In this document: positions 50,089-58,313 of the stretch, piece by piece
How the letters are laid out: every line of letters starts with the position of its first letter
How positions within the stretch are numbered: position 1 is the stretch's first letter
NCBI GenBank assembly: GCA_903970165.1
Contig: CAJCHZ010000050.1
Coordinates: 1 to 59,037, forward strand
Origin: Betaproteobacteria bacterium
GTDB taxonomy: Bacteria > Acidobacteriota > Terriglobia > Acidiferrales > UBA7541
Length of the DNA: 59,037 bases
Direction: 5' to 3'
Notes under the pieces: model-generated
What the model saw: only the letters and a program-made list of their open reading frames with translations
Told to the model about the DNA's origin: nothing
Database searches by the model: none
Translations under genes and position numbers: made by a program

Positions 50089-50724
50089 ATGATTCCCAAA
50101 TTGCGCTGCAAAAATTGGTTTCTCTGGCTTTTCAGCGGCGTCGCAGCCGCAATGCTGTTGATCGCACTGCGCGCGAACGCCTCCCCCGAAGAAGAAATTG
50201 CAAAGCTCGCCGCGCTGATGGACTGGAAGCCAGGAACCGTCGTCGCCGACATCGGCGCAGGAGACGGAAAATATTCGTTTGCTGCCGTTGAGCACGTCGG
50301 CTCATCAGGAAAACTCTTTGCAACGGAAATCGACAGAGAAAAACTCGCGAAACTCCGCGAAGAAATCAAGAAACGAAACCTCCAGAACGTGACCGTCATT
50401 GAAAGCGCCGAAGCCGAAACAAATCTGCCAGCATCCTGCTGCGATGCGATTTTCCTTCGCCGCGTCTACCATCACATCACGAAGCCACCGGAATTCGACG
50501 CCAGCATCCTGCGCTCTCTAAAGCCCGCGGGCAGACTCGCGATCATCGATTTCCCTCCGCACCCCGAATACGGCAAAGTCGTCGGCGTACCGAAAGACCG
50601 CGAAGACCACGGCATCCAGCAGAAAATCCTGATCGACGAACTTACGGGCGCAGGCTTTCAGCTCGAAAAAATCGTGAGAGATTGGCCTACCAGCGACTAT
50701 TGCGTCTTATTTGTGAAGAAATGA
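50089..50724 (+). CDS. Membrane-anchored or exported SAM methyltransferase
   Basis: Class I methyltransferase of 211 residues. Motif I is VVADIGAGDGKYSFAAVEHV, the acidic end of strand 2 is ATEID, and the post-motif LPASCCDAIFLRRVYHHI and LKPAGRLAIIDFPP complete the fold. The first 32 residues (KNWFLWLFSGVAAAMLLIALRANA) look like a signal or membrane anchor, an odd feature for a SAM enzyme since SAM is cytoplasmic. Similar leader-bearing methyltransferases occur in Acidobacteria and planctomycetes as I recall. Substrate unknown. Confidence 0.8.
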   Translation: MIPKLRCKNWFLWLFSGVAAAMLLIALRANASPEEEIAKLAALMDWKPGTVVADIGAGDGKYSFAAVEHVGSSGKLFATEIDREKLAKLREEIKKRNLQNVTVIESAEAETNLPASCCDAIFLRRVYHHITKPPEFDASILRSLKPAGRLAIIDFPPHPEYGKVVGVPKDREDHGIQQKILIDELTGAGFQLEKIVRDWPTSDYCVLFVKK

Positions 50725-50759
50725 GCCTGTCGTGGCGAACCTTTAGATTCGCCAGCCGT

Positions 50760-52217
50760 TCAAGCATCCATATACGTATCGTATTTGACCGCAATATCGC
50801 GCACTTCCTGAAGCGTCATGTCGCGAAGGATTTTCCCATCTTCAAGAATCGTTTCCAGTGCGTTGACGCCGAGCGTCGAGCTGTCCGGATTGGGCGAATC
50901 GTTATCCACTTCCACGGTGAAAAAGTCTTTTCCGCTGCGGATCAAATTAAACCGCCCTCCTTTGCTGGCTTTCGTCGGATCGGTCTTGGGATTCTTGTAA
51001 ACGTTGTGCCACTTCCCCCCGCGATCGATCGCCGAACATTTCAGCGCGAATCGCAGAGTGTCGCGATTCACCTGTTGCAGCAACGCCCCTCCCATTCCGT
51101 AGCTCCAGATATCCTGCGACCATCCTTTGCGCGTGAGCTGCCCCGTGATGTTTTGAATCGTGTAGTAGTTCACGCCGTCACCCTGGAGAAAACGGATGCA
51201 CGGAACGGTAACCTTCCATCCCTTTTTGTTGACCTCATATCCGAAAACTTCGGCCACGATTTTGAACAGTTCTTCGAGGACGGCAACCGCATCGCCGGAG
51301 TCCGGCCGAATAACCAATGTTCCATTGCGTTGAAGAATTTTTTCGCGCAATGCCCCGCCCCAAAGATTACGAACCGCGTTGTAAATATCGTAGGAATCGC
51401 TGACGCAAGCCACGACACCTTCCGGGCAATTCTCCAGTATGTTGGCGTAAGCCTGCCCCTCGTTCGCTTCGCCCCATGCCGTGATGGTCGAGTGCTCCGA
51501 GGCTGGAATTGCGTAACCAGCGCAGTTCAACGGATCGGTTGCTGTCAAATCATCCGCCGAATAAAACTGGTTGAGCAGTTGAATAGCGGCAATCGTATCC
51601 GTGCCCACGAAATTAATCAGATGAGCGGCTCCGCCAATGGCAGCCGATTCTTTCGAAGAGACCCCGCGAAACCCAAAATCAATCAGTTTCAATGGCAGAA
51701 GCGAAGGGTCGCCAGTCCGCACAAGCGCTTTTCCAATAACTTGCTTGATAGCCCGCGAAATCGTCGCCACTGTAATCGGATACCACACTTGGAGAAGCAC
51801 GGTTTCCGCCCAGTTGGTCAGCCAGTAGAACTCCGGATCGGTATTCTCGATGGTTACAAGGGCGTTGTGGCTTTTGACGACGGTGCCTTCCTTGACAGCG
51901 CGGATCCGTAGCGGAAGACGCCCCCCATGCTTCGCATAGAGCGATTTAAATCCCTCATAGTTGAAAGTTTTAGGATGCCCGCCGTAGTGCCCGTGCGCAA
52001 ACCGCCGCGCTTCCTCAATGTCTTCAGGCGTAAAAACTTGCCCTGCGAAATTGGACTTAACAATGTACTGGAGCATCGCCAGCATGGTCTCTTCGAACAT
52101 CCCACCGCGCGACTCGATGTAGGAATAGATATGCCGCGTGTCCGGAGGGTACTGCCACCAATGCGTCAGCTTGTAGGAGTCAGTATTGAGTATCGGATTC
52201 AACCGCAGGGACTGCAT
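50760..52217 (-). CDS. nadV: Nicotinamide phosphoribosyltransferase
   Basis: Enzyme of 485 residues that makes nicotinamide mononucleotide from nicotinamide and PRPP, the salvage step to NAD. The sequence is NAMPT-like over its length: NTDSYKLTHWWQYPPDT, YSYIESRGG, the active-site region DFGFRGVSSKESAAIGGAAHLINFVGTDT, EHSTITAWGE, VSDSYDIYNAVRNLWG and RPDSGDAV. AAGGAG lies upstream of the ATG. It stands alone on the minus strand, convergent with the methyltransferase gene and divergent from the toxin-antitoxin remnant. Confidence 0.94.
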   Translation of the reverse strand: MQSLRLNPILNTDSYKLTHWWQYPPDTRHIYSYIESRGGMFEETMLAMLQYIVKSNFAGQVFTPEDIEEARRFAHGHYGGHPKTFNYEGFKSLYAKHGGRLPLRIRAVKEGTVVKSHNALVTIENTDPEFYWLTNWAETVLLQVWYPITVATISRAIKQVIGKALVRTGDPSLLPLKLIDFGFRGVSSKESAAIGGAAHLINFVGTDTIAAIQLLNQFYSADDLTATDPLNCAGYAIPASEHSTITAWGEANEGQAYANILENCPEGVVACVSDSYDIYNAVRNLWGGALREKILQRNGTLVIRPDSGDAVAVLEELFKIVAEVFGYEVNKKGWKVTVPCIRFLQGDGVNYYTIQNITGQLTRKGWSQDIWSYGMGGALLQQVNRDTLRFALKCSAIDRGGKWHNVYKNPKTDPTKASKGGRFNLIRSGKDFFTVEVDNDSPNPDSSTLGVNALETILEDGKILRDMTLQEVRDIAVKYDTYMDA

Positions 52218-52332
52218 GGCGCTCCTTCGGACAAGTCACAATTGCCATAAGCGGGGAGTTGGCGGATGCCCACCACCAATAGAATAGCAGATCAAAAACA
52301 ACAGTCTGCCATACTTGTATAGTGAGGTGGCC

Positions 52333-52556
52333 ATGCTTGCCATACGGCTTCCGCAGTCTATCGAGAAACGCCTGGAAAACTCGCACGCCGCACCGGGCGA
52401 ACGAAGACCTTCTACGTCCGCGAAGCCATTTTGCAGTATCTCGAAGATCTTGAAGACATCTACCTCGCCGAAGACCGCCTGGAACGTATCCGCGGCGGGG
52501 AAGAATCCACGATTCCATTGGAAGAATTGATGAATCGTCATGGCATTCAGAATTGA
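52333..52556 (+). pseudogene. RelB/RHH-type antitoxin, frameshifted
   Basis: The first 16 codons read [16 protein letters not shown], the N-terminus of a ribbon-helix-helix antitoxin. After the AAC codon at 52378-52380 the frame breaks. Restoring a single base (reading CTC) gives [36 protein letters not shown] and [13 protein letters not shown] to a TGA at 52554-52556, a normal 74-residue RelB-like antitoxin. As it stands only a truncated missense product would be made. It overlaps the toxin start by 17 bases, as in intact modules. Either a true mutation or an assembly error. Confidence 0.8.
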
Positions 52557-52817
52557 GTTCTCAGCGGATGCGGACAGGGAACTTAGTAGACTTGACCTGC
52601 CGAACAGCAGACGCATTCTGAAGTTCCCTCACGAACGCATAGCTAAGCTGGACAATCCGCGCAGCTTCGGAAAGGCCCTCCAGGGTCAGCGTTTTGGGGA
52701 ATTCTGGAGGTATCGGGTGGGGGATTTTAGGGTCATTTGCAAGATTGAGGACACCCGGTTGGTCGTTTGGTCCTTCGCATTGGAAATCGAAGAGAGATTT
52801 ACCGCTGGGAGCGTTGA
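52540..52817 (+). pseudogene. RelE/ParE-type toxin, frameshifted near the C-terminus
   Basis: Begins [19 protein letters not shown] and continues GQRFGEFWRYRVGDFRVICKIED, the RelE/ParE mRNA-interferase fold. After V76 (ending at 52767) the frame changes. Restoring one base gives LVLRIGNRREIYRWER and a stop at 52815-52817, which is the usual C-terminal strand with the catalytic-region Arg/Tyr. Without it the reading continues to 52860 with unrelated residues. So both genes of the module carry a one-base loss. The toxin probably lost activity, which fits loss of the antitoxin. Confidence 0.8.
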
Positions 52818-52844
52818 AGGCCTGTTGAAGTTTGCCTCACCACT

Positions 52845-54902
52845 TCATTCGTGGCGATAAGCCAGGTTGTCAAAGCGCAGAGACTGGCCATTTTTGAGTT
52901 CGAAGGCAACGGAGGAACTTGAGTCGAGCCAATTTGTGCGCAGGCGTCGGAGCTCTTTAGACCTCAGGGTGAAAGAGATTCCGCGATCTTCGGGGGAGTG
53001 GATGGTGATGGTGGCATCGGAATCGCCACCGTTGTAAACGTCCACGCCAACAAAAATGCTCGGCGAATAAAAACGGAATTCGGCGGATTGCGTTTTCGGA
53101 TCGGTGAGGGCCAGCGTGAACGTCCCGAACTTGCCGTACGGCGTGCCAATCTGCCACTCGTTTTTGCCCCAATCGATCACTCCCGAAGGATATTGCCCGA
53201 CCAGCGGTGTCCCTGCCGCAAGATGCGGATCATCAAACGTGATGTAGGACGGACGCGCGTTGCCGCCTTCCCCTTGCACATCGATGTCGCGCGAATCCGT
53301 GTGGCGGATGCGTAGGACTTTCTTGGTGTCGTCGAACATATAGCCGGATTGGTCGAGATCCTGTCGAGGCGCAAGCGCTCTTCCCCCCGCGGTGACTGAA
53401 GTTGGCGCGAAGTCCAGGCGAAGTACGTCCGTTGAATCCGCATCGAACGTCGAATACGTAACCGAACCCGCTCCATACGAAATTTTAGTAACGGGCGAAA
53501 GCGAGCCAAGCAGATGCGATTCCTCAGCTGGCGCCCACTCCGGAACCGCCCAGAATGCATCCATCATTCGGCGCGGCCCGTCAGAAAATTCATCCGTAAA
53601 CCACCACTGCTCGGTGTACGGAGCGTGTGCTCCGCCAGGAAGTCCCTGAAAATAAGTGACCCAGTTGTAGGAGCGATAGGCAGCTTCTTTATAAGCGACA
53701 TCACCTGTTGCGGCAAAGTAAAGAGCCTCGACGGCAGCCAGTCGCGCTGTGTGGCTGTCGCAACATTGGTTCGGCAAATTGCAGCAAAACTGCTTGCCGT
53801 CGCCTTGTTCTGTCGTGATGGTGGCGCCGTGGATGGAATATTTGGGCCACTTCGGCGTGGTCTTAACCCACTCAATCAACTGCTTGGCGTGCTCGCGCCA
53901 CTGCGCATCCTTATCGTGATGCAGCAGAACGTAGCGCGCAAACTCCAGCGGAATCACCTGATTCATGTTCTCCATGCCGGGGCCAACGTCCTCGAAGTAG
54001 CCGACCCAGACATTGTTGGTCAGCGGATATTTTTGCAGCCATTGCCAGGCGCCTTCGCGAACCGTCTTGTAAGCTGCTACGTCGCCCTGGCCAATGCGAA
54101 TCAGCTCGTCAAACAGCATGATCGGCTCAACGACGTTCGCGGAATAAGGCGACATCCCTTTCCCGCCTTCGACCTTGCCCGTCCGCGCGGCGCAGCGGAA
54201 TGGCCATGGAGAATTCTGCGCATCGCCGGCCTTGAAATTTTTCACCAGAGCTTCCGCGCAGCGAATCGCTGCACGCAGATATTTCGTGTTGCCGGTCATT
54301 TCATACAAACGCAGATACGCGTAGCCGTCCTCGCCAACCACGTGCGGCTCAACAAAATCCTCGCCATGATTGCTCCACCCCGTGTAACGCCTCGCCCCCG
54401 GATTCGCCGACGGATAAGGCACCTGCGCCCAGGCGTAGTTCTCGGGTGTGAGCCCATTCGCAAGCTCGTAGTCCACAAAATTTTCCAGAAACTCCAACGT
54501 GTGCGGGTCGCCCGTATAGGGATAAAGCCGCTCAATAAATCCCTGCATCATCGCGCGCAAATATCCGGTCGAGTTGACCCAATGCCACTCCGGCATCATC
54601 TCGTACGTCGAGCGGTCGAAATCGAAGCAACAAAAAAAGTAGGGAAGCCTCTGTCGGTTGTACTGATCCCAGATGATGGTCCATTGCGAAAGAAAATAGC
54701 CCGAGTAGGAATAACCTGTATCCTGCGGCATCGGCCAGGGCAGAAGTTTTCCCTGCGCATCAAGCTCGACAGCACGTCCGGCAATAGCGGTCTCGTCTAG
54801 GGTGGACATCACTTTGAAGGGCTGTTGTTCCTGAGCCGGCAAAAGGCTCGCAGCAAGCAAAAATGCTGTTGCGAGTTTTAGAAAAGTTTTGACGCGTGGC
54901 AT
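52845..54902 (-). CDS. Large secreted protein with alpha/alpha-barrel-like domain, possible glycan-active enzyme
   Basis: Exported protein of 685 residues with a Sec signal (FLKLATAFLLAASLLPAQ). Residues about 60-450 are rich in paired helices with Trp/Tyr-containing turns (YSYSGYFLSQWTIIWDQYNRQRLPYFF, YTGDPHTLEFLENFVDYELANG, GYAYLRLYEMTGNTKYLRAAI, AALEALYFAATGD-like repeats), as in alpha/alpha-toroid glycan lyases, epimerases and hydrolases. The last 230 residues are beta-rich (TFTLALTDPKTQSAEFRFYSP, VDVYNGGDSDATITIHSP), like a carbohydrate-binding sandwich. Two Cys pairs occur (CCFDFD, CCNLPNQCC). I cannot assign a family or catalytic residues. Converges with the toxin gene by a 16-base overlap of open frames. 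Confidence 0.65.
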   Translation of the reverse strand: MPRVKTFLKLATAFLLAASLLPAQEQQPFKVMSTLDETAIAGRAVELDAQGKLLPWPMPQDTGYSYSGYFLSQWTIIWDQYNRQRLPYFFCCFDFDRSTYEMMPEWHWVNSTGYLRAMMQGFIERLYPYTGDPHTLEFLENFVDYELANGLTPENYAWAQVPYPSANPGARRYTGWSNHGEDFVEPHVVGEDGYAYLRLYEMTGNTKYLRAAIRCAEALVKNFKAGDAQNSPWPFRCAARTGKVEGGKGMSPYSANVVEPIMLFDELIRIGQGDVAAYKTVREGAWQWLQKYPLTNNVWVGYFEDVGPGMENMNQVIPLEFARYVLLHHDKDAQWREHAKQLIEWVKTTPKWPKYSIHGATITTEQGDGKQFCCNLPNQCCDSHTARLAAVEALYFAATGDVAYKEAAYRSYNWVTYFQGLPGGAHAPYTEQWWFTDEFSDGPRRMMDAFWAVPEWAPAEESHLLGSLSPVTKISYGAGSVTYSTFDADSTDVLRLDFAPTSVTAGGRALAPRQDLDQSGYMFDDTKKVLRIRHTDSRDIDVQGEGGNARPSYITFDDPHLAAGTPLVGQYPSGVIDWGKNEWQIGTPYGKFGTFTLALTDPKTQSAEFRFYSPSIFVGVDVYNGGDSDATITIHSPEDRGISFTLRSKELRRLRTNWLDSSSSVAFELKNGQSLRFDNLAYRHE

Positions 54903-55080
54903 GCCTGATCACCCATAAGAGCAAGGATTCGGCTAACGATGGCACCAAAAATCTAGCGAGGAGTCAAATCCCCACACGCCGGAAAAGGCGAGTCATCGGT
55001 CGACACAAATAGTATCTGGAAATAAGAGCGAGGAAATAATCTGCTGCCGAATCTATCTCGTAAAGATAATCCAGAAGCCG

Positions 55081-55539
55081 CTAGGAATTCCAGGCGACTT
55101 TGGAGAGTTGTTTCTTGCGATCTTGCCATTCTGCACCGATGAGGATGCGTGGAGAAACGTCAATCAGGCGAGGAACCAGGCGGAAGACGGCAGCCGAAGT
55201 CCAGGCACGCCCGTCGCGTGTGCGATAGTCGCGGATGTTGAGCGCGTCGGCCATGCTTGAGAAAGAGACATCCTGGACAATCAACTCGGCGAGGAACTTG
55301 AGCGTTTGCATTTCGAGCGGGTCGTCTTCAAGGTGATGGCCATCGCCCGAAATTCGCAAACCGAAGGGAATTTCCTCGGAACTGATTGTCTCTTCAGGAG
55401 GTTCCGGCGTTGCGGAGGTCTCGATTTCGCGCTCCCATTCCAGCGCGACCAATGTCCAGCCAGCGTCGTGCATTTTGGATAGGTACATCGAGGTCGGCAG
55501 GATGGCGACCTTCTCTCGAATTCGTTCATGTTTTTTCAT
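55081..55539 (-). CDS. Small protein of unknown function with recombinase-like HTH region
   Basis: Protein of 152 residues, no leader. The C-terminal half (LKFLAELIVQDVSFSSMADALNIRDYRTRDGRAWTSAAVFRLVPRLIDV) resembles the helical 'recombinase' domain of serine recombinases, where a helix-turn-helix reads DNA. The catalytic resolvase domain is absent. The N-terminal half (MKKHERIREKVAILPTSMYLSK, DAGWTLVALEWERE) is not recognised. The ATG at 55539 is chosen because CCCTCC (GGAGGG) lies at 55545-55550. It may be a stand-alone DNA-binding regulator. Function not assigned. Confidence 0.6.
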   Translation of the reverse strand: MKKHERIREKVAILPTSMYLSKMHDAGWTLVALEWEREIETSATPEPPEETISSEEIPFGLRISGDGHHLEDDPLEMQTLKFLAELIVQDVSFSSMADALNIRDYRTRDGRAWTSAAVFRLVPRLIDVSPRILIGAEWQDRKKQLSKVAWNS

Positions 55540-55917
55540 GACTGCCCTCCACGCAATTCCGGCACCGGACACGATTAAACTTTGAGCCAAATGCTACGCG
55601 CAATCGAACAACCTATCCAGCTCCACTGCAACTAATAGAACAATAAGGGTTTGCATTCCACTAGGAATCGCGAGATTAGACGCGGATGTCCGCTCTTGGG
55701 ATAGCGATGTCGCGATGCCGGACATATCGCTGCGAAGCTTGCTGTAAGTCCCGTGCTTGCGGGAGGCTCGCGATTCCAGATCTCCGGACTTAGCGAGCTT
55801 CCTGCTCCGTGAAACTTCTTGACTGCCTTGGGGGTTGGAAGAGTATGATTCCGCGGTTGTTAAACCCGCCCAAACCTTCAGGCCGAGTGCCCAGCCCGGA
55901 AAGCAATTCGGTGTTTC
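55540..55917. other. Intergenic region before the PilZ gene
   Basis: About 380 bases without a credible gene. A possible promoter for the PilZ gene is TTGACT (55819-55824) and TATGAT (55844-55849), though the 19-base spacer is longer than optimal. No repeats or hairpin terminators stand out. Confidence 0.4.
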
Positions 55918-56238
55918 ATGGATAACGACTCACGCCGACTGGAAGAGCGTGCTCCTGTCCACGTAACGGTGGACTTGTCTGGGATGGATATTCACACGGC
56001 AGCACAACAGGGCGTCACAGAAAATGTGAGCGCACGGGGCGCCCGCGTGGTAACCAACAAGCCTTTGAATCCCAATGATCATTTAACTGTGAGGTCGCTC
56101 CTGGGGAACCTAAGATCAAGAGCCCGCGTGGTTTACTGTCAGCCTTTGGGTTCGGATTCCTTTGCCATTGGGCTGGAATTATTCGTCAGCATCGGCGAAT
56201 GGACCACGCCGCAGGCCCCGCAGCGCAAAATTGCTTAA
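55918..56238 (+). CDS. PilZ-domain protein, putative c-di-GMP effector
   Basis: Single-domain PilZ protein of 106 residues. The N-terminal arginine motif is DSRRLEERAPVHV (RxxxR) and the second is ENVSARGARV (N-x-S-x-x-G), the two c-di-GMP-binding signatures. Strands follow (HLTVRSLLGNLRSRARVVYC, SFAIGLELF). Cytoplasmic. The leading ATG has no distinct ribosome site. It might link c-di-GMP to motility or adhesion, such as the type IV pilus encoded at 14-20 kb, but there is no direct sequence tie. Confidence 0.85.
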   Translation: MDNDSRRLEERAPVHVTVDLSGMDIHTAAQQGVTENVSARGARVVTNKPLNPNDHLTVRSLLGNLRSRARVVYCQPLGSDSFAIGLELFVSIGEWTTPQAPQRKIA

Positions 56239-56361
56239 GGCTCACTAACTACACCTGAAAACACGACGAAAATCATTTTGGAACCGTTCTGCTGCCTCCA
56301 TGGCGTCTGTAAGTTGTTGAAAACAAGAGTTTCGAGTTTTTGAGAGACTCTTTCCGCGCCG

Positions 56362-56395
56362 GTTTTGTATTTAACCTAAGGGTTAAATACAAAAC
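56362..56395. promoter_or_regulatory. Perfect 34-base palindrome of TTTAACC type
   Basis: Two perfectly complementary 15-base arms, core TTGTATTTAACC and GGTTAAATACAA, flank a 4-base spacer (TAAG). The arms match the dyads at 20519-20586. It lies in the convergent gap between the PilZ gene and the 3' end of the SRPBCC gene. The T-run is on the left arm and no T-run follows, so it is not a standard terminator; an operator-like or dispersed element is more likely. Confidence 0.55.
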
Positions 56396-56427
56396 TTCAG
56401 CGTGGCGACTTCTTGGCTATCGGCTTC

Positions 56428-56907
56428 CTACTCGACCGAAACCGACGCGTCGTCCGGAGCGGCACCCCCTGGAATAACCAGCTGGTTGCAGGCCATACGA
56501 AAATTCTCATACCAGGTGCGCGTAAAGCTGCCGAGTAGTTCCTCTACGGTGAGGCCGCCAATCTTGATGCCAGCATGGATGACTTCTCCCCAGGTATGAA
56601 CGCGGGTACCTACGCCGGCCTGTTCTTCAAAGGTGACCCACTGGGCCATGGCTACGCCAATGGCGTGGTCGATCCACCCTACTTTCTTTCCCGGGACGCA
56701 TGTGGTAATTACGTGGTCGATTAAGGCGTTAACGGGCCGCAGGATCTCAATTTGCATGTGGCTGCCGGGCTCCCAGGGGCGGCCTTCGCGCCAGCGAATG
56801 TCGCCGTAGACGTTGGCGAAGGTATTCCAGCGATGGGAATCGGAAAAAACAAGCCAGGCGAGCGAGGGGCTCGCTTTGGTGATGACAGAATATTCAAATC
56901 TTGCCAT
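56428..56907 (-). CDS. SRPBCC (START-like) ligand-binding protein
   Basis: Protein of 159 residues of the polyketide-cyclase/START superfamily. It has FEYSVITKASPSLAWLVFSDSHRWNTF at the N-terminus, WEPGSHMQIEILRP in the middle and a long C-terminal helix (TVEELLGSFTRTWYENFRMACNQL). Such proteins bind hydrophobic ligands. It is transcribed divergently from a TetR gene with a strong promoter in between (TTGACA-N17-TATAAA on this strand), the usual layout of a repressor and its target. Cytoplasmic; ligand unknown. Confidence 0.8.
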   Translation of the reverse strand: MARFEYSVITKASPSLAWLVFSDSHRWNTFANVYGDIRWREGRPWEPGSHMQIEILRPVNALIDHVITTCVPGKKVGWIDHAIGVAMAQWVTFEEQAGVGTRVHTWGEVIHAGIKIGGLTVEELLGSFTRTWYENFRMACNQLVIPGGAAPDDASVSVE

Positions 56908-56924
56908 GACTTCTACTGAGTTCT

Positions 56925-57019
56925 CCTTAACGATATGAAGTTTGGGTAGCTGCCAACCGCGAAGCGCGGCGGAAAGGGTTATTTATACGTTGTTTCTTTA
57001 ACGATGTCAAGTATATGAT
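56925..57019. promoter_or_regulatory. Divergent SRPBCC/TetR control region
   Basis: On the minus strand a near-consensus promoter drives the SRPBCC gene: TTGACA (57005-57010), 17-base spacer, TATAAA (56982-56987). On the plus strand TTGTTT (56990-56995), 18-base spacer, TATGAT (57014-57019) may drive the TetR gene, overlapping it. A 16-base motif C(C/T)TTAACGAT(A/G)T(G/C)AAG occurs twice, at 56925-56940 and 56996-57011. The second copy overlaps the SRPBCC -35. These copies are candidate TetR-binding sites. Confidence 0.6.
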
Positions 57020-57049
57020 GGCAGGTCGACGGAGCCTTAACAAGAAGCT

Positions 57050-57634
57050 ATGCCGCGAAAAGCCGACAAAAGCCTGGAATCGCGAATCATTGACGTGGCG
57101 TACCAACTGTGGGTGCAGGGGGGAGAGCGCGCCTTGACCATGCGCGCGGTGGCTCAAGCGGCCAAAACGACCACGCCGACCCTCTATGAGCGATTCAAGG
57201 ACAAGCATGATCTGGTGGTGTTTTTGCGGGAGCGGGCGCGAACCCGGCTGTTTCAGGCGTTGCAGCCGGCCAAAACCGGGGCAGAGGCTTGCGAGCTTGG
57301 GCTGAAATTTGTGCTGGCGCACGGGAATGAGTATTTGCTGTTGACCGCGGATTGGGCACAGCGGTTGGGCAGGCGGGAGACCTTGCCGTCCTACGAATTC
57401 GTGAAAGCCAGGCTGGCGGAAGATTTGGGAGGGGTGCCAGAAAATCACGCGAGGCTGGCGTTGTCTCTGGTGGCGCTGATTCACGGAACCGCAATCATGA
57501 TTTTGGGCGAGGGAGTGGACGGGGCAGTCTCACAGGAACTTGAGGCGGCGTGCCTTGACGCGTGCCGGAGGCTAATCAAGGCTGCCGGAAATGGGCACGA
57601 CGGCAGAGTCAAGGACAAAGAATTGGAGGTCTAG
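57050..57634 (+). CDS. TetR/AcrR-family transcriptional regulator
   Basis: Regulator of 194 residues. The N-terminal DNA-binding domain is clear: ESRIIDVAYQLWVQGGERALTMRAVAQAAKTTTPTLYERFKDKHDLVVFLRERA, a TetR helix-turn-helix. The C-terminal ligand domain is all-helical (LALSLVALIHGTAIMILGEGV, ELEAACLDACRRLIKAA). It is divergent from the SRPBCC gene across 142 bases and probably represses both genes. Inducer unknown. Confidence 0.92.
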   Translation: MPRKADKSLESRIIDVAYQLWVQGGERALTMRAVAQAAKTTTPTLYERFKDKHDLVVFLRERARTRLFQALQPAKTGAEACELGLKFVLAHGNEYLLLTADWAQRLGRRETLPSYEFVKARLAEDLGGVPENHARLALSLVALIHGTAIMILGEGVDGAVSQELEAACLDACRRLIKAAGNGHDGRVKDKELEV

Positions 57635-57647
57635 GTAGAAAAGCGGT

Positions 57648-57896
57648 GTGAGGCCTTCGCGCAGGACTTTTATACAAATGATGGCAGCTGCCAGTCTCGC
57701 GTTCGTAGTTCCGCTGCTGCCCATCACGGATACGTATGGGCATTTCCTAGAGCGCCTCAGAGACCAAGTCGTCCGAATTGTGCGTCGGGGGCGCGCAGTG
57801 CCGGAGATTGTGATCGAGCCACGGGCAGTTTACCATCGCCAGATTTGGTTTAGTCCTTTTTCAGCGAGTCCCTTCGAGCATTTTCATCCAACCTAA
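57648..57896 (+). CDS. Possible small Tat-exported protein
   Basis: Frame of 82 codons starting at GTG. It begins RPSRRTFIQMMAAASLAFVVP, a twin-arginine-like leader, but the rest is not recognised and no ribosome site is well placed. It may be an exported peptide or chance coding. It lies 13 bases after the TetR stop. Confidence 0.3.
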   Translation: MRPSRRTFIQMMAAASLAFVVPLLPITDTYGHFLERLRDQVVRIVRRGRAVPEIVIEPRAVYHRQIWFSPFSASPFEHFHPT

Positions 57897-58313
57897 GCCG
57901 AAGGATCTCGCTGATATGCTCACCGGCCTGGAATCCTCTTATTTTTCAGGAGATGGTACAACCCGTAACTCTGATCATCCAGCATGGCTATGGCCTGTTG
58001 CCGCGTGTGCGAACGCCTATAATTTTCATCTCGGCCTGCTCCGTTCCGAGCAATCTTTGGTTAGAGCACCAATAGTTTACTCGGCTCGTTACGAGGCCGA
58101 CTTCCTTATGCCATCCGACGGGGCGTAATCTGTCTCACCAAACTCGCAAATTCCCGCCAACCGCCCCTGTCTAAAAGTGAACAGCGCGTACTTTCGACGG
58201 TGTTTAAGATTCCCGTAAGCGAGACTGGGAGATACAGGTCGATACTCATGGCTGAGAGCCGGGTTGTATCTCCCGTCCCGCAGTTTGGCTAGATGCGTCA
58301 GCTAGGAGATGCC
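57897..58313. other. Intergenic region with long-range hairpin
   Basis: About 400 bases with no convincing gene. A 70-codon frame at 57916-58128 lacks any family signal. The main structure is the 10-base perfect inverted repeat described at 58227-58274. Confidence 0.4.
58227..58274 (+). repeat. Inverted repeat able to form an RNA hairpin
   Basis: GGGAGATACA (58227-58236) and TGTATCTCCC (58265-58274) are perfect complements around a 28-base loop that itself holds CTCA...TGAG. It ends 39 bases before the ATG of the small gene at 58314. It may be a structured leader or a remnant element. Confidence 0.5.

Noticed and set aside
53514..54800. 428-codon plus-strand frame opposite the large secreted protein
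   Set aside because: The minus strand has a signal peptide and a coherent repeat pattern; the plus frame is Arg/Leu-rich without motifs.
57916..58128. 70-codon plus-strand frame
   Set aside because: No leader, motif or ribosome site; composition looks non-coding.
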